DNA of 64,000 nt from Phormidium ambiguum IAM M-71 (GCF_001904725.1 NZ_MRCE01000008.1:171584-235583), one strand, 5' to 3'; numbered from the stretch's first letter, positions 35,852-44,652 are shown. The notes: generated by a model not told the origin, from the sequence alone. Numbers and translations: made by a program.

Positions 35852-37381
35852 ATGACTGAAACTAACTTGCCTCCAGTAATTCAAGAAATGTTAAAACCTG
35901 GATTTTATCCGCATCCAGTACAAGAACCAATTAAGTTAATGCAAACCCATGTTTCATACATTTTATTGACGGGAGATTATGCTTATAAACTAAAAAAAGC
36001 TGTGAATTTCGGCTTTTTAGATTATTCAACGTTGGAATTACGCGAGCATTTTTGTCGTCAAGAATTGGAAATGAATAAACGCGGCGCTGCGGAAATTTAT
36101 TTAGAAGTTTTGCCGATTACTCAAGCAAATGAGAACTTGGAATTAGGAGGAAATGGTACACCTGTTGAATACACATTAAAAATGTGCCAATTTCCCCAAG
36201 ACAATCTGTTAATTAATCTGTTTCATCAGGGTAAATTAACGGAAAAAATGGTGGAAGATTTAGGTAGATTAGTGGCACAATTCCACAGTAAATGTCCAAC
36301 TAATGATTATGTACTTTCTTTTGGAGAATTAGCTAAAGTTCGTCAGGCTTTTGATGAGAATTATGAACAAACTACAAAATATATTGGTTTAGCGCAAACT
36401 CAAGAGCAATTTGAGGCTACTAAAGATTTTACAGACAATTTCTTTGCTACTAAACAAGAGGTTTTAGCTAATAGAATTAAAAATGGTTGGATTCGAGAAT
36501 GTCATGGAGATTTACATTTAGGGAATATTTGTTTGTGGCATGACAAAATTCTCCTATTTGATTGCATTGAGTTTAATGAACCATTTCGGTTTGTTGATGT
36601 AATGTATGATGTGGCTTATGGGGTGATGAATTTTTTAGTAGGAAATCGCCCTGATTTAGCTAATGCCTATTTAAATAGCTATTTGGAAGAAAGTGGGGAT
36701 TGGGAAGGTTTGCAAGTTTTACCTTTGTATGTCAGTCGTCAAGCTTATGTAAGAGCAAAAATTACCTCTTTTCTGTTAGATGATCCAGGTGTTCCTGCGG
36801 CTGATAAAGAACAGGCTAAAGTTACAGCTAGTCAGTATTATAAAATGGCTTTAGACTGTACGAAATTGGGGCAGGGAAGTTTAACTATAATGTCAGGAGT
36901 TTCCGGTTCTGGTAAGAGTACAGTTGCGAAAAAAATTGCTCGCCAAAATAATGCTATTCACATTCGTTCTGATGCGGTGAGAAAACATTTGGCTGGTGTA
37001 TCTTTAACGGAAAAGGGAGGGGAAGATTTATATACTCCTGAAATGACGGAAAAGACTTATTCGAGGTTGTTGGAGTTAGGCATTTTGCTGGCTGCGTCGG
37101 GTTATGCGGTGATTTTGGATGCAAAATACGATCGCCAATCTCTCAGACAACCAGTAATCGCAGCTGCCGAGAAATATCACCTACCTTTACAAATTTTACA
37201 TTGCACTGCACCAGAAGAAATATTGCGCGATCGCCTTAACTCCCGCACAGGTGATGTCTCGGATGCTACTGCTAACCTATTATCCAGTCAATTAGCTAAT
37301 ACGGAAAGTTTCACAGAAGAGGAAAAAGTTTTTGTGAAAACTTTGGATACTACCCAGGATTTAGAGGCACAATTAAAATAG
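35852..37381 (+). CDS. Bifunctional APH-like domain / P-loop kinase fusion
   Basis: A 509-residue protein in two halves. Residues about 1-330 are an aminoglycoside-phosphotransferase-like fold with the HGDLHLGN catalytic loop (about 221-228) and the metal site FDCIEFNEPFR. Residues about 345-509 are a small P-loop kinase with Walker A GVSGSGKST and VILDAKYD. The fusion is widespread and uncharacterised (COG2187 plus COG0645). It is probably a small-molecule kinase rather than an antibiotic-resistance enzyme; the substrate is unknown. Confidence 0.9.
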   Translation: MTETNLPPVIQEMLKPGFYPHPVQEPIKLMQTHVSYILLTGDYAYKLKKAVNFGFLDYSTLELREHFCRQELEMNKRGAAEIYLEVLPITQANENLELGGNGTPVEYTLKMCQFPQDNLLINLFHQGKLTEKMVEDLGRLVAQFHSKCPTNDYVLSFGELAKVRQAFDENYEQTTKYIGLAQTQEQFEATKDFTDNFFATKQEVLANRIKNGWIRECHGDLHLGNICLWHDKILLFDCIEFNEPFRFVDVMYDVAYGVMNFLVGNRPDLANAYLNSYLEESGDWEGLQVLPLYVSRQAYVRAKITSFLLDDPGVPAADKEQAKVTASQYYKMALDCTKLGQGSLTIMSGVSGSGKSTVAKKIARQNNAIHIRSDAVRKHLAGVSLTEKGGEDLYTPEMTEKTYSRLLELGILLAASGYAVILDAKYDRQSLRQPVIAAAEKYHLPLQILHCTAPEEILRDRLNSRTGDVSDATANLLSSQLANTESFTEEEKVFVKTLDTTQDLEAQLK

Positions 37382-37468
37382 TACAAGAAGGCTAAAGACA
37401 AAGTTTTAAACCTTGTCTTTACCTAAGACTCTTTTACTATAATTTTCTCTAGGAATAGGGGGTTTTAA

Positions 37469-37795
37469 CTGAACAAAACTGCTATTTCTGCATTCAAAGT
37501 TACTTTAGTTTTCCTATTAGCTTTTTTGCTAGTAGGACAAACTTTAATTTGGGGTGTCACTTTAGCAGTTTTAGGCGGAGTAGCCGCATCATGGATAATA
37601 ACAGGATGGCAAAGTACAGAAATTCCCACTAGTCAGAAAAATTTTCCTGAATTATCTGAAGTTGAACAGAATAAACGAGAAAACCAAAAAGAAAATAAAT
37701 TTCAAAAACGGAAACCAACCAGATACCGTCGCCAGCCGCAAAAGAGTTGGTTTTTCTGGAAAAATCCGCGCCGTCCACCGAAAAAACGTCGTTAA
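37469..37795 (+). CDS. Small membrane protein with basic tail; probable CTG start
   Basis: The frame encodes a hydrophobic N-terminal half (FKVTLVFLLAFLLVGQTLIWG and LAVLGGVAASWIITGW, two spans) and a tail of Lys/Arg/Pro/Trp (RYRRQPQKSWFFWKNPRRPP). A TTG start at 37526 would cut the first span. A Shine-Dalgarno-like aggggg at 37457-37462 sits 6 bp before CTG 37469, which directly follows an in-frame stop and restores the full span, so CTG initiation looks likely. ATT 37484 is an alternative. The gene ends 13 bp before the YdcF gene and is probably co-transcribed with it. Function unknown. Confidence 0.6.
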   Translation: MNKTAISAFKVTLVFLLAFLLVGQTLIWGVTLAVLGGVAASWIITGWQSTEIPTSQKNFPELSEVEQNKRENQKENKFQKRKPTRYRRQPQKSWFFWKNPRRPPKKRR

Positions 37796-37808
37796 AATTT
37801 GAGTAAAA

Positions 37809-38597
37809 ATGTTTTTATTTCTCTCGAAATTCTTGCCAATTTTTATCTATCCTTTGGGATTAGCTAGTATCTTATTGATTGGCTCCTTAATTATGATTTG
37901 GCGACGGCCAAAATGGGCGGCAGGTTTAGTATCTGCTGCCTTAGCTATTATATTTTTATTTAGTAATTATTGGGTTTCTGATGCCTTAATTAGATATTTG
38001 GAATGGCAAAATATACCGAAAGATGAATTACCAAATGTAGCAGCTATTGTAGTTTTGGGAGGTGCGGTTTTACCACAAGTATCGCCTCGTCCTTGGGTGG
38101 AAGTTGGCGAAGAAGGCGATCGCATTCTCTACGGTGCTAAATTATATCGAGATGGCAAAGCTCCAAAACTGATCTTAAGCGGCGGACGCATCGATTGGAA
38201 AAATTCCGGTGGTGCTGAATCTAAAGATATGGCAGAACTTGCTCAAGTTATGGGAGTTCCCAAAACCGCAATTCTCGAAGATCCAGCTTCTCTAAATACT
38301 TATGAAAACGCGGTTAATGTCCGCAAAATTCTGGATTCCCAAGGCATAGAACGGCGAATTTTATTAGTAACTTCAGCTATTCATACTCCGCGATCGCTAG
38401 CCATTTTTAAGCGCCAAGGAATAGAAGCTATCCCCGCTCCTACTGACTTTATCACGATCGAACAAACTTCAGACGAAGACACTTGGCAAGGAACACTATT
38501 AAAATTATTCCCAGATGCCGGAAGATTAGCTTACAGCACTCGCGCTTTAAAAGAGTATATCGGTATTGTCGTTTACCGACTGCGAGGCTGGCTCTAG
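37809..38597 (+). CDS. YdcF/ElyC family (DUF218) membrane protein
   Basis: A 262-residue protein with two N-terminal membrane spans (residues 5-30 and 35-55) and a DUF218 domain: VAAIVVLGGAVLP near residue 78, LYRDGKAPKLILSGGR, and the Asn-Thr-Tyr-Glu-Asn motif (SLNTYENA). In E. coli, ElyC of this family acts in envelope polysaccharide or peptidoglycan precursor metabolism. The same envelope role is plausible here. It follows the small membrane protein gene by 13 bp. Confidence 0.9.
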   Translation: MFLFLSKFLPIFIYPLGLASILLIGSLIMIWRRPKWAAGLVSAALAIIFLFSNYWVSDALIRYLEWQNIPKDELPNVAAIVVLGGAVLPQVSPRPWVEVGEEGDRILYGAKLYRDGKAPKLILSGGRIDWKNSGGAESKDMAELAQVMGVPKTAILEDPASLNTYENAVNVRKILDSQGIERRILLVTSAIHTPRSLAIFKRQGIEAIPAPTDFITIEQTSDEDTWQGTLLKLFPDAGRLAYSTRALKEYIGIVVYRLRGWL

Positions 38598-38600
38598 TGC

Positions 38601-38635
38601 CAGAAGGCAGAAGGCAGAAGGCAGAAGGCAGAAGG
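38601..38635 (+). repeat. Five tandem copies of the heptamer cagaagg
   Basis: Exact 7-bp tandem repeats right after the YdcF stop, a short tandemly repeated repetitive (STRR) sequence of the kind known in filamentous cyanobacteria. Single gccttctg units recur near 39136-39146 and 53746-53756. Confidence 0.9.
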
Positions 38636-38836
38636 GAAGAAGAGTTTTTATATTCAGCTTTTAAGAAGTTTTCAACTGCTCAATCATTTCTGCTGTGCTG
38701 CACTAGTAATTTTTAGATTTTAGATGGGAAATAGAGCGGGTTGGCAAAATTATTGGTAGCTTGGTAACAAGTGTAATTTGCTAAACCTGGCTCTGCTTCT
38801 TTAATCAAAAGAGAAACAACAATACCTCTAACCATC

Positions 38837-39064
38837 ATGTCAGAAGAATTAAGACGCATTATTCCGACTCCGCCACCACCAGCAGATGAAGTGTTCGCTG
38901 TTCAGCAGGTAAGCGGAGAGTTTTATCGAGAAGTACAATATCGTCAAGAATTTGAGCGCTACTGTCAATGGTATTACATGACAGCTGAGCGCCACCGACA
39001 AGAGTTAGAGCAAATGCGAAGCGAACTATGTATTTTTAGTTGGTTCCTGAGAGGTCGCCGTTAG
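38837..39064 (+). CDS. Small hypothetical protein (75 aa)
   Basis: A Pro-rich start (IIPTPPPPADEVFAVQ) followed by an amphipathic, Tyr/Arg/Glu-rich helix (EFYREVQYRQEFERYCQWYY). There is no signal or membrane span. I recognise no function. It is flanked by repeats and lies tail-to-tail with ftrV. Confidence 0.65.
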   Translation: MSEELRRIIPTPPPPADEVFAVQQVSGEFYREVQYRQEFERYCQWYYMTAERHRQELEQMRSELCIFSWFLRGRR

Positions 39065-39148
39065 TACAGCGCAGCAGAAATGATGAAAGCAGTTGAAAGC
39101 AGGTTAAAAGTTGAACAGAAAAACCTTCTTCCTTTCTGCCTTCTGGCG

Positions 39149-39409
39149 CTAGTCTACCAATTCCACCTCATTTTCGCGGAAATGAGCTTTGAATTTTTTG
39201 TCAAATTTGACCTGTATAGGAAGGTTAGCACTCACAGGTCTACCTTGCCACTCATTTATGACCCCGATAATTTCCCCTTCCAAACCTTTGATATCAAAGG
39301 GTTGACTCCGATGTTCAGGATGATGGTAAACAATGACTGACTCTTTAACCCGAATGCGATCGCCAATTTTCATAAACTCCTGTGTTTCCTTTTGAGGCAC
39401 CTTCACCAT
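39149..39409 (-). CDS. ftrV: Ferredoxin-thioredoxin reductase variable (alpha) chain
   Basis: An 86-residue SH3-like barrel protein matching FtrV: IGDRIRVKESVIVYHHPEHR, then PFDIKGLEGEI, EWQGRPVSANLPIQVKF and KAHFRENEVE. It binds the catalytic FeS chain and helps light-driven reduction of thioredoxins. I chose ATG 39409 (MVKVPQKETQEF) because filamentous-cyanobacterial homologues have a similar short leader. ATG 39373 (MKIGDR) is the shorter option and 39445 is too long. The catalytic chain gene is not in this window. Confidence 0.93.
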   Translation of the reverse strand: MVKVPQKETQEFMKIGDRIRVKESVIVYHHPEHRSQPFDIKGLEGEIIGVINEWQGRPVSANLPIQVKFDKKFKAHFRENEVELVD

Positions 39410-39706
39410 GATTTTTTCGATAATGCAGCAATCACGGGTTAGCAATTAACCCGATGACAGCTTGAATGAATAACGACTTTGTTAATCTTTGCACAGAAGC
39501 GGCCTCAATTAGTTCCAGTGTAAATACTCATTGTGGGCAAAATCGGGCAAAAAGGAGATAATATCATATTCGTTAGCAGCACTATTGTATGATAAAGGCG
39601 GATTTTCTGGAGAGATTGCTGGTTCAACAAAAAGCTTGTCCGCAAAATCCGCTTCTCAAATTAGACAGTATCAGAAAGACTTCTATTTAAAATCTAAAAT
39701 TTAAGA
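39410..39706. other. Intergenic region between ftrV and the 469-aa membrane protein gene
   Basis: Contains the ftrV promoter, an imperfect inverted repeat (aaggcggattttctgg near 39595-39610 against ccgcaaaatccgctt near 39640-39654) and an aaaatctaaaattt repeat at 39687-39703, just before the next gene. No gene is seen. Confidence 0.4.
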
Positions 39707-41116
39707 ATGATATCATCTGCTACTTTCAAACCATCTCCACGCCGCTTCCTGTGGCTAAAACAAATTATTGCCATTATTGCCTTAGTCAATTTACTGTTAG
39801 TTTTTTTCGATCTAAGTTATATTCCCTGGCGTGACTTTTACTTGCATAATTTTCCCGAAATTACTCAATTTTATGACCCGATCAAGGGAATAGAACCCCA
39901 TCGAGATACAGAATATTTTCTGAAAAAAGTCGATGAGTTAGAAGTCTTGGTAGAACAAAAGAATTTGCAGTCGCCAGAAGTAGAAACCGCTTTAGCAGAA
40001 TTGCGTTTATTGAGTAATCAGATCATTGAGGATAACCCTTTTGCGATCGCTAATAAAAGCGGTTTGTTGGAATATATTAAAAACCAAATCCGCGATCGTA
40101 TAGTCAAAAACTCCGCCCATGAAGCCTTTAATCATTTTTGGAATTCAGCATATTTTTCTCAAGTAGGCTGGGAATCAGAAATTGGCTTTTTTAATACCTC
40201 AATTCGTCCTCTAATAGAAACGAACTATTACCGTCATATTAATATCAATAGTAAATTTGTTGATAATTTTTGGAAACTTGATTTACCATTTATTATTTTA
40301 TTTGCGATCGATTATTTAGTGCGGACTTTTTCTATTAGTCGTCGTGACCCTAATTTGACTTGGCTAGAAGCCATGCTCAGACGTTGGTATGACTTATTTC
40401 TAATTTTACCTTTTTCGCGTTGGTTAAGAGTCATTCCTGTATTAATTCGGCTCAATCAATCAGAATTAATTGATTTAAAACCATTCAAAGCGCAAATAAA
40501 CCGCGATTTCGTGACTAATTTTGCTCAAGAAATGACCGAAGTTGTTGGCGTAAGAATGATTGATGGAATGCAAAATTCAATTAATCGGGGTGATGTCGCA
40601 AATTGGGTATTTAATCCTGAAAGTCGTCGTCCTTATATAGATATTAACAATACTAATGAAATAAGAGCGATCGCATCCCGCTTAATCTACCTCAGCGTTT
40701 ACGATGTGCTGCCTAAAGTCCAACTCGAAGCAGAAGCATTACTACAATACATCATTAAAAATACCCTTAATCAATCACCTGTTTTTAGGCAGTTACAAAA
40801 CATTCCTGGTGTTAATAAATTACCCAATCAACTCACAGAAAATTTAGCCAAAGACATTTCTCAAACAAGTTACAAAACACTCAAAACTGTCATTGAAGAT
40901 CCTGAAATGGCTGAACTCGTTTCTCAATTAACTACCAACTTTATGAAATCTCTTGAAGAAGAATTGCAGAAAAAGCATAATCTCCAAGAAATTGAAAATT
41001 TATTAATAGATATGCTTGAAGAAATCAAAATTAATTACATCAAAGATATTGAACTAGAAGGTGTGGAAAAAACCTTAGATGAATCTTCTCAATTACGCCA
41101 AATTATTCAACAATAA
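39707..41116 (+). CDS. Membrane protein of unknown function (469 aa), cyanobacterial hypothetical
   Basis: An N-terminal hydrophobic span (LKQIIAIIALVNLLLVFFDL, residues 18-37), then a periplasmic or exposed stretch of about 130 residues. Next come a second span (LPFIILFAIDYLV, near 195), a basic segment, FLILPFSRWLRVIPVLIRLN, and a long helical C-terminal half. The hydrophobic-basic alternation recalls the S1-S4 part of ion-channel proteins, but no selectivity filter is present, so channel function is not supported. It is followed by the aldo/keto reductase gene after 66 bp. Confidence 0.75.
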   Translation: MISSATFKPSPRRFLWLKQIIAIIALVNLLLVFFDLSYIPWRDFYLHNFPEITQFYDPIKGIEPHRDTEYFLKKVDELEVLVEQKNLQSPEVETALAELRLLSNQIIEDNPFAIANKSGLLEYIKNQIRDRIVKNSAHEAFNHFWNSAYFSQVGWESEIGFFNTSIRPLIETNYYRHININSKFVDNFWKLDLPFIILFAIDYLVRTFSISRRDPNLTWLEAMLRRWYDLFLILPFSRWLRVIPVLIRLNQSELIDLKPFKAQINRDFVTNFAQEMTEVVGVRMIDGMQNSINRGDVANWVFNPESRRPYIDINNTNEIRAIASRLIYLSVYDVLPKVQLEAEALLQYIIKNTLNQSPVFRQLQNIPGVNKLPNQLTENLAKDISQTSYKTLKTVIEDPEMAELVSQLTTNFMKSLEEELQKKHNLQEIENLLIDMLEEIKINYIKDIELEGVEKTLDESSQLRQIIQQ

Positions 41117-41182
41117 CCATCTCAACATAAAATTTTTGTTACATTATTTAAAACATACCAAATAGTTGTGAGTTCAATAATT

Positions 41183-42364
41183 ATGCAATATCGACGCTTT
41201 GGACGTACTAATCTTTCTATGCCTGTGCTTTCCTGCGGCGGAATGAGATATCAATATAAATGGAAAGATGTCCCAGGTTGGCGCATTCCTTGGCATCAAC
41301 AAAAAAATTTAGAAGCAACAATCCATCGTGCCATTGAACTGGGAATTAATCACATTGAAACAGCTAGAGGTTATGGTACTTCTGAATTACAATTAGGGAG
41401 AATTTTGCCCAAACTACCCAGAGAAAAAATTATTGTCCAAACCAAAATTTCTCCCAATGCTAATCCGCAAGAATTTGCCAAAACTTTTGCTACATCTCTG
41501 AAAAATTTAAGATTAGAATATGTTGATTTACTAGGTATACATGGTATTAACAATGCCGAACTCCTAGATTATACAATTCGTCCCGGTGGCTGCTTAGACG
41601 TAGCCCGAAAACTCCAAAAACAAGGCAAGATTAGATTTATTGGATTTTCCACTCATGGCCCAACAAATATTATTACTCAAACTATAGAAACTAATCAATT
41701 CGATTATGTAAACTTGCATTGGTATTACATTAATCAAAATAATTGGTCTGCTATAGAAGCGGCAAAGAAACATGACATGGGTGTATTTATTATTAGTCCT
41801 TCTGATAAAGGAGGAAAACTTTACAACCCACCTCCAAAATTAGTAGATTTGTGCTATCCTTTCAGTCCAATTGTATTTAATGACTTGTTTTGTTTAAGTC
41901 ATTCCCAAGTACATACTTTAAGTATAGGGGCGGCGAAACCAACAGATTTTGACGAACATTTAAAATGCTTACCTTTGCTAGATAAAGCTGATGAACTTTT
42001 GCCACCAATTTTATCCAGATTGGAAACAGAATCAATGAAAATTTTAGGCGAAACATGGGTAAAAACGTGGCATATTGGTTTACCATCTCAAGAAGAAACA
42101 CCGGGGAATATTAACATTCCGGTAATTTTGTGGTTACGCAATTTAGCGTTAGCCTACGATATGTATGATTATGCCAAAATGCGCTATAACCTGTTAGGAA
42201 ATGGCAGTCATTGGTTCCCTGGACAAAAAGCTGATAAAGTTAAAGAATTCGATTTGCGCCAATGCTTAATTAATAGTCCTCATGCAGATAAAATTCCAGC
42301 TTTGTTAGCAGAAGCTCATCAGTTATTAGGTGGTGCAGAAGTTAAACGCCTTTCCCAAGAGTAA
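41183..42364 (+). CDS. Aldo/keto reductase family protein
   Basis: A 393-residue protein. The AKR barrel (about residues 1-280) has the catalytic ETARGYGTSE region (Asp replaced by Glu at HIETARGYG, Tyr kept) and K in IIVQTKIS. The C-terminal 100 residues are the extra domain seen in the larger, ferredoxin-like AKRs, where a CxxCxxC cluster is usual. Here that site reads GLPSQEETPGNINIPVI with no cysteines, so no FeS cluster is expected. The start is ATG 41183 (MQYRRFGRTNLSMPVLSCGG); a GTG at 41168 adds five residues. The substrate is unknown. Confidence 0.88.
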   Translation: MQYRRFGRTNLSMPVLSCGGMRYQYKWKDVPGWRIPWHQQKNLEATIHRAIELGINHIETARGYGTSELQLGRILPKLPREKIIVQTKISPNANPQEFAKTFATSLKNLRLEYVDLLGIHGINNAELLDYTIRPGGCLDVARKLQKQGKIRFIGFSTHGPTNIITQTIETNQFDYVNLHWYYINQNNWSAIEAAKKHDMGVFIISPSDKGGKLYNPPPKLVDLCYPFSPIVFNDLFCLSHSQVHTLSIGAAKPTDFDEHLKCLPLLDKADELLPPILSRLETESMKILGETWVKTWHIGLPSQEETPGNINIPVILWLRNLALAYDMYDYAKMRYNLLGNGSHWFPGQKADKVKEFDLRQCLINSPHADKIPALLAEAHQLLGGAEVKRLSQE

Positions 42365-42415
42365 GTATTTCCCAAATGAGTTTAAACTGGGGAAATGTAG
42401 CAGTTGGTATTGTTT

Positions 42416-43159
42416 ATGATTCTCAACCGTCGCAATTTTTTAGTGTTAGCTGGCAGCAGTATTGGTGCAGTAACTTTTGGTGCTTGTCAAGTATCTGGAG
42501 ATAATATTACCGACAAAGAAAGCGAGACAAATGTAGCACAAAATACAGGGGTTTTTACTCTGCCGCCTTTACCCTATAGTTTTGATGCTTTGGAACCGCA
42601 TATTGATGCGAAAACAATGGAAATCCACCATGATAAGCACCATGCAGCTTATGTGAAGAATTTGAATGATGCGATCGCTAAATATCCTAATTTAAAAGGT
42701 CAAACTATTGAACAATTACTCCGCAATATAGAGAGTTTGCCACAGGATATTCGCACCACAATTCGCAACAATGGTGGTGGACATTATAACCATAGTATGT
42801 TTTGGAAAATCATGAAACCGAATGGCGGTGGCGAACCTACAGGTGAAATTGCTACTGCTATTAACCAAGCATTTGGTAGTTTTGCTGAATTCAAACGATT
42901 ATTTAATGAGTCTGGTAGTAAGCGTTTTGGTAGTGGTTGGGTTTGGTTAGTTCGTAACGCTGATGGTAAATTAGGTGTGATGAGTACTGCTAACCAAAAC
43001 AGTCCTTTAATGGAAGGCAAATTTCCCATTATGGGTAACGATGTTTGGGAGCACGCTTATTATTTGAAATACCAAAATCGTCGCGCTGACTACTTAAATG
43101 CTTGGTGGAATACCTTAAACTGGGATGAAATTAATAAGCGTTTTTCGGCGGGAATTTAA
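42416..43159 (+). CDS. sodA: Exported superoxide dismutase (Mn/Fe type)
   Basis: A 247-residue SOD. The N-terminus [20 protein letters not shown] has a twin-arginine-like NRRNF motif followed by lipobox FGAC, so it is predicted to be exported, probably as a lipoprotein. The SOD body is complete: metal ligands His in MEIHHDKHH, His in YNHSMFW, and Asp/His in [20 protein letters not shown] places Gln in the position that favours manganese. It removes superoxide outside the cytoplasm. A palindrome at 43165-43191 follows. Confidence 0.93.
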   Translation: MILNRRNFLVLAGSSIGAVTFGACQVSGDNITDKESETNVAQNTGVFTLPPLPYSFDALEPHIDAKTMEIHHDKHHAAYVKNLNDAIAKYPNLKGQTIEQLLRNIESLPQDIRTTIRNNGGGHYNHSMFWKIMKPNGGGEPTGEIATAINQAFGSFAEFKRLFNESGSKRFGSGWVWLVRNADGKLGVMSTANQNSPLMEGKFPIMGNDVWEHAYYLKYQNRRADYLNAWWNTLNWDEINKRFSAGI

Positions 43160-43164
43160 GTTTT

Positions 43165-43191
43165 GTAAGGTGCGTTAGTAACGCACCCTAC
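43165..43191. terminator. ggtgcgtt palindrome between sodA and rsmG
   Basis: An 8-bp perfect stem, ggtgcgtt/aacgcacc, extended by gta/tac with one mismatch, loop agt. It sits between convergent genes and is followed by tattttttaattttt on the plus strand. It is a member of the ggtgcgtta repeat family seen near 35675 and 35761 and probably works as a terminator. Confidence 0.7.
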
Positions 43192-43192
43192 T

Positions 43193-43951
43193 CTATTTTT
43201 TAATTTTTATCTTTTTATTCGGTTCAATAACGGCGACTTTTCGTAAGTGCAAACAATGACGAATGCTGTTACTAATTGGTGTGGTAAAAGGATCGATCGC
43301 TTCGATCGCACCTCCCAAACTGCCTAAAGTCGATCGCAAATCTGCCTGTTCTTCCTCCGTCCAATTCCCCCGATACAAAATTGCCAATCCACCAACTTTG
43401 AGAAACGGCAAAGCATATTCCGCGCAAACTAAAGCAGAACCAACTGCACGAATTAAGGCAAGATCGTAAACTTCTTTATATTGAGATTGTTTGCCCAACT
43501 CTTCCGCCCGACCTGTTAAAGTAGTAGCATTTTTAATTTCTAATTCAGCAATTAAACTTTCTAAAAAAGTCAATTTCTTGCGCGTAGAATCGAGCAAAGT
43601 TACTTGGAAATTAGGTTGAGTAATGGCAATAGGTACACCCGGAAAACCTGCGCCAGTTCCAATATCAATTACTTTAGGATTGGCAATGACAGGCAAGATG
43701 CCTGTCCTACCATCCGATTTTGTCTTATCTAAAAATGGTGCAATTCCTCGTAAAGAATCCCAAAGATGTTTTTCCCAAAAATCTGTCGGTTCAGTAATCC
43801 GAGTTAAATTTAATTGCTGATTTCCTTGACAAATTAATTCATAAAGCAATTGAAATTTACTTAATTCCCAATTACTCGGTTGCCAATTTAAGGTTTCCTG
43901 CCAGAGTTCCATCATTTCCGGCAGCTTTGGTATTTCTATTTGATTGCTCAT
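43193..43951 (-). CDS. rsmG: 16S rRNA (guanine527-N7) methyltransferase
   Basis: A 252-residue enzyme with AdoMet motif I VIDIGTGAGFPGVPIAI (about 94-110) and LLDSTRKKLTFL. It methylates G527 of 16S rRNA. Just before motif I, about 12 residues (DGRTGILPVIAN, residues 80-91) are encoded by a dispersed palindromic repeat (43679-43714), which splits the usual KTKS to PKVIDIG join. The insertion is in frame and the downstream motifs are intact, so the protein may still work. It overlaps the ABC ATPase start by 4 bp in one operon. Confidence 0.93.
   Translation of the reverse strand: MSNQIEIPKLPEMMELWQETLNWQPSNWELSKFQLLYELICQGNQQLNLTRITEPTDFWEKHLWDSLRGIAPFLDKTKSDGRTGILPVIANPKVIDIGTGAGFPGVPIAITQPNFQVTLLDSTRKKLTFLESLIAELEIKNATTLTGRAEELGKQSQYKEVYDLALIRAVGSALVCAEYALPFLKVGGLAILYRGNWTEEEQADLRSTLGSLGGAIEAIDPFTTPISNSIRHCLHLRKVAVIEPNKKIKIKK
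43679..43714 (-). repeat. In-frame GILPV-encoding palindromic repeat in rsmG
   Basis: The core gacaggcaagatgcctgtc is a perfect 8-bp hairpin with a 3-nt loop. A related copy, gtagggtaggcatcctgcct, is intergenic at 44801-44822. In rsmG it adds 12 codons without a frameshift. Confidence 0.8.
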
Positions 43952-44652
43952 TTTTTAACAGTAATTGTTCCGCCTTGTTCTTCTGTACTTCTGCTTTTGC
44001 AGTCTCCCGTTTTGACTTTATCTGGGTCAACTGCGATTAATTCACCGTGATTTAATGTCCAACAGCGATCGGCTATTGTTAATAAATCTCCAGCATCGTG
44101 AGTGACAACAAATAAACTTAAATGATTCTTTAATTTTCCTAACAAATTTACTAATTGACGACGCATCGACCAATCTAAACCAGCAGTTGGTTCATCTAAC
44201 AATAATAAATGTGGCTGACGAATTAACTGCACTGCTAAAGCCAAACGTCTCTGTTGTCCACCACTTAAAGAATGTGGGGAAGTATTTAATGATAAATGAG
44301 CTAATCCCACTTCTGTCAATGCTTCCTGAACTCGCTGGGCACCTAATTCTGGATGTCCCAAGCGCAATTCTTCCAAAATAGTGCCACCACAGAAATAACG
44401 TTCAGGAAATTGAAACACTAATCCAGCTAATTGTTGCAAATGTTCGGGTGTTAATTCCTGATCTCGCCACAATACCCTGCCTGATGTATTTTCGCTTAAT
44501 CCCGCTAACACTTCTAACAAGGTACTTTTGCCGGAACCACTAGGCCCGATGACTAACCCCATTTGCTGTGGTGCTAATTCCAGGTTAATGGATTTTAAAA
44601 TTGGTGCTGGGGTAGCTGCCGGATGATAACTAAGTTCTCGAAGATAGAGCAT
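43948..44652 (-). CDS. ABC transporter ATP-binding protein (CbiO/EcfA-like)
   Basis: A 234-residue single-domain ATPase: Walker A GPSGSGKSTLL (about 36-46), Q-loop LVFQFPERYFCG, signature LSGGQQRRLALAVQL, Walker B LLLLDEPTAGLD, switch VVTHD. The FPERYF Q-loop and overall look resemble energy-coupling-factor or cobalt-type ATPases of cyanobacteria. No permease lies nearby. It overlaps rsmG by 4 bp (ATGA-type coupling), a pairing that appears conserved but is functionally unexplained. Confidence 0.9.
   Translation of the reverse strand: MLYLRELSYHPAATPAPILKSINLELAPQQMGLVIGPSGSGKSTLLEVLAGLSENTSGRVLWRDQELTPEHLQQLAGLVFQFPERYFCGGTILEELRLGHPELGAQRVQEALTEVGLAHLSLNTSPHSLSGGQQRRLALAVQLIRQPHLLLLDEPTAGLDWSMRRQLVNLLGKLKNHLSLFVVTHDAGDLLTIADRCWTLNHGELIAVDPDKVKTGDCKSRSTEEQGGTITVKK

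Noticed and set aside
35852..37381. Aminoglycoside resistance gene
   Set aside because: The APH-like half is fused to a P-loop kinase, a widespread housekeeping-type fusion with no resistance context.
38601..38635. Heptamer run as a CRISPR or coding repeat
   Set aside because: The unit is only 7 bp with no spacers, and it lies after a stop codon.
39707..41116. Voltage-gated ion channel
   Set aside because: No selectivity filter or full six-span layout; kept only as an unknown membrane protein.
41183..42364. FeS-cluster aldo/keto reductase
   Set aside because: The C-terminal domain is present but the CxxCxxC ligands are absent.
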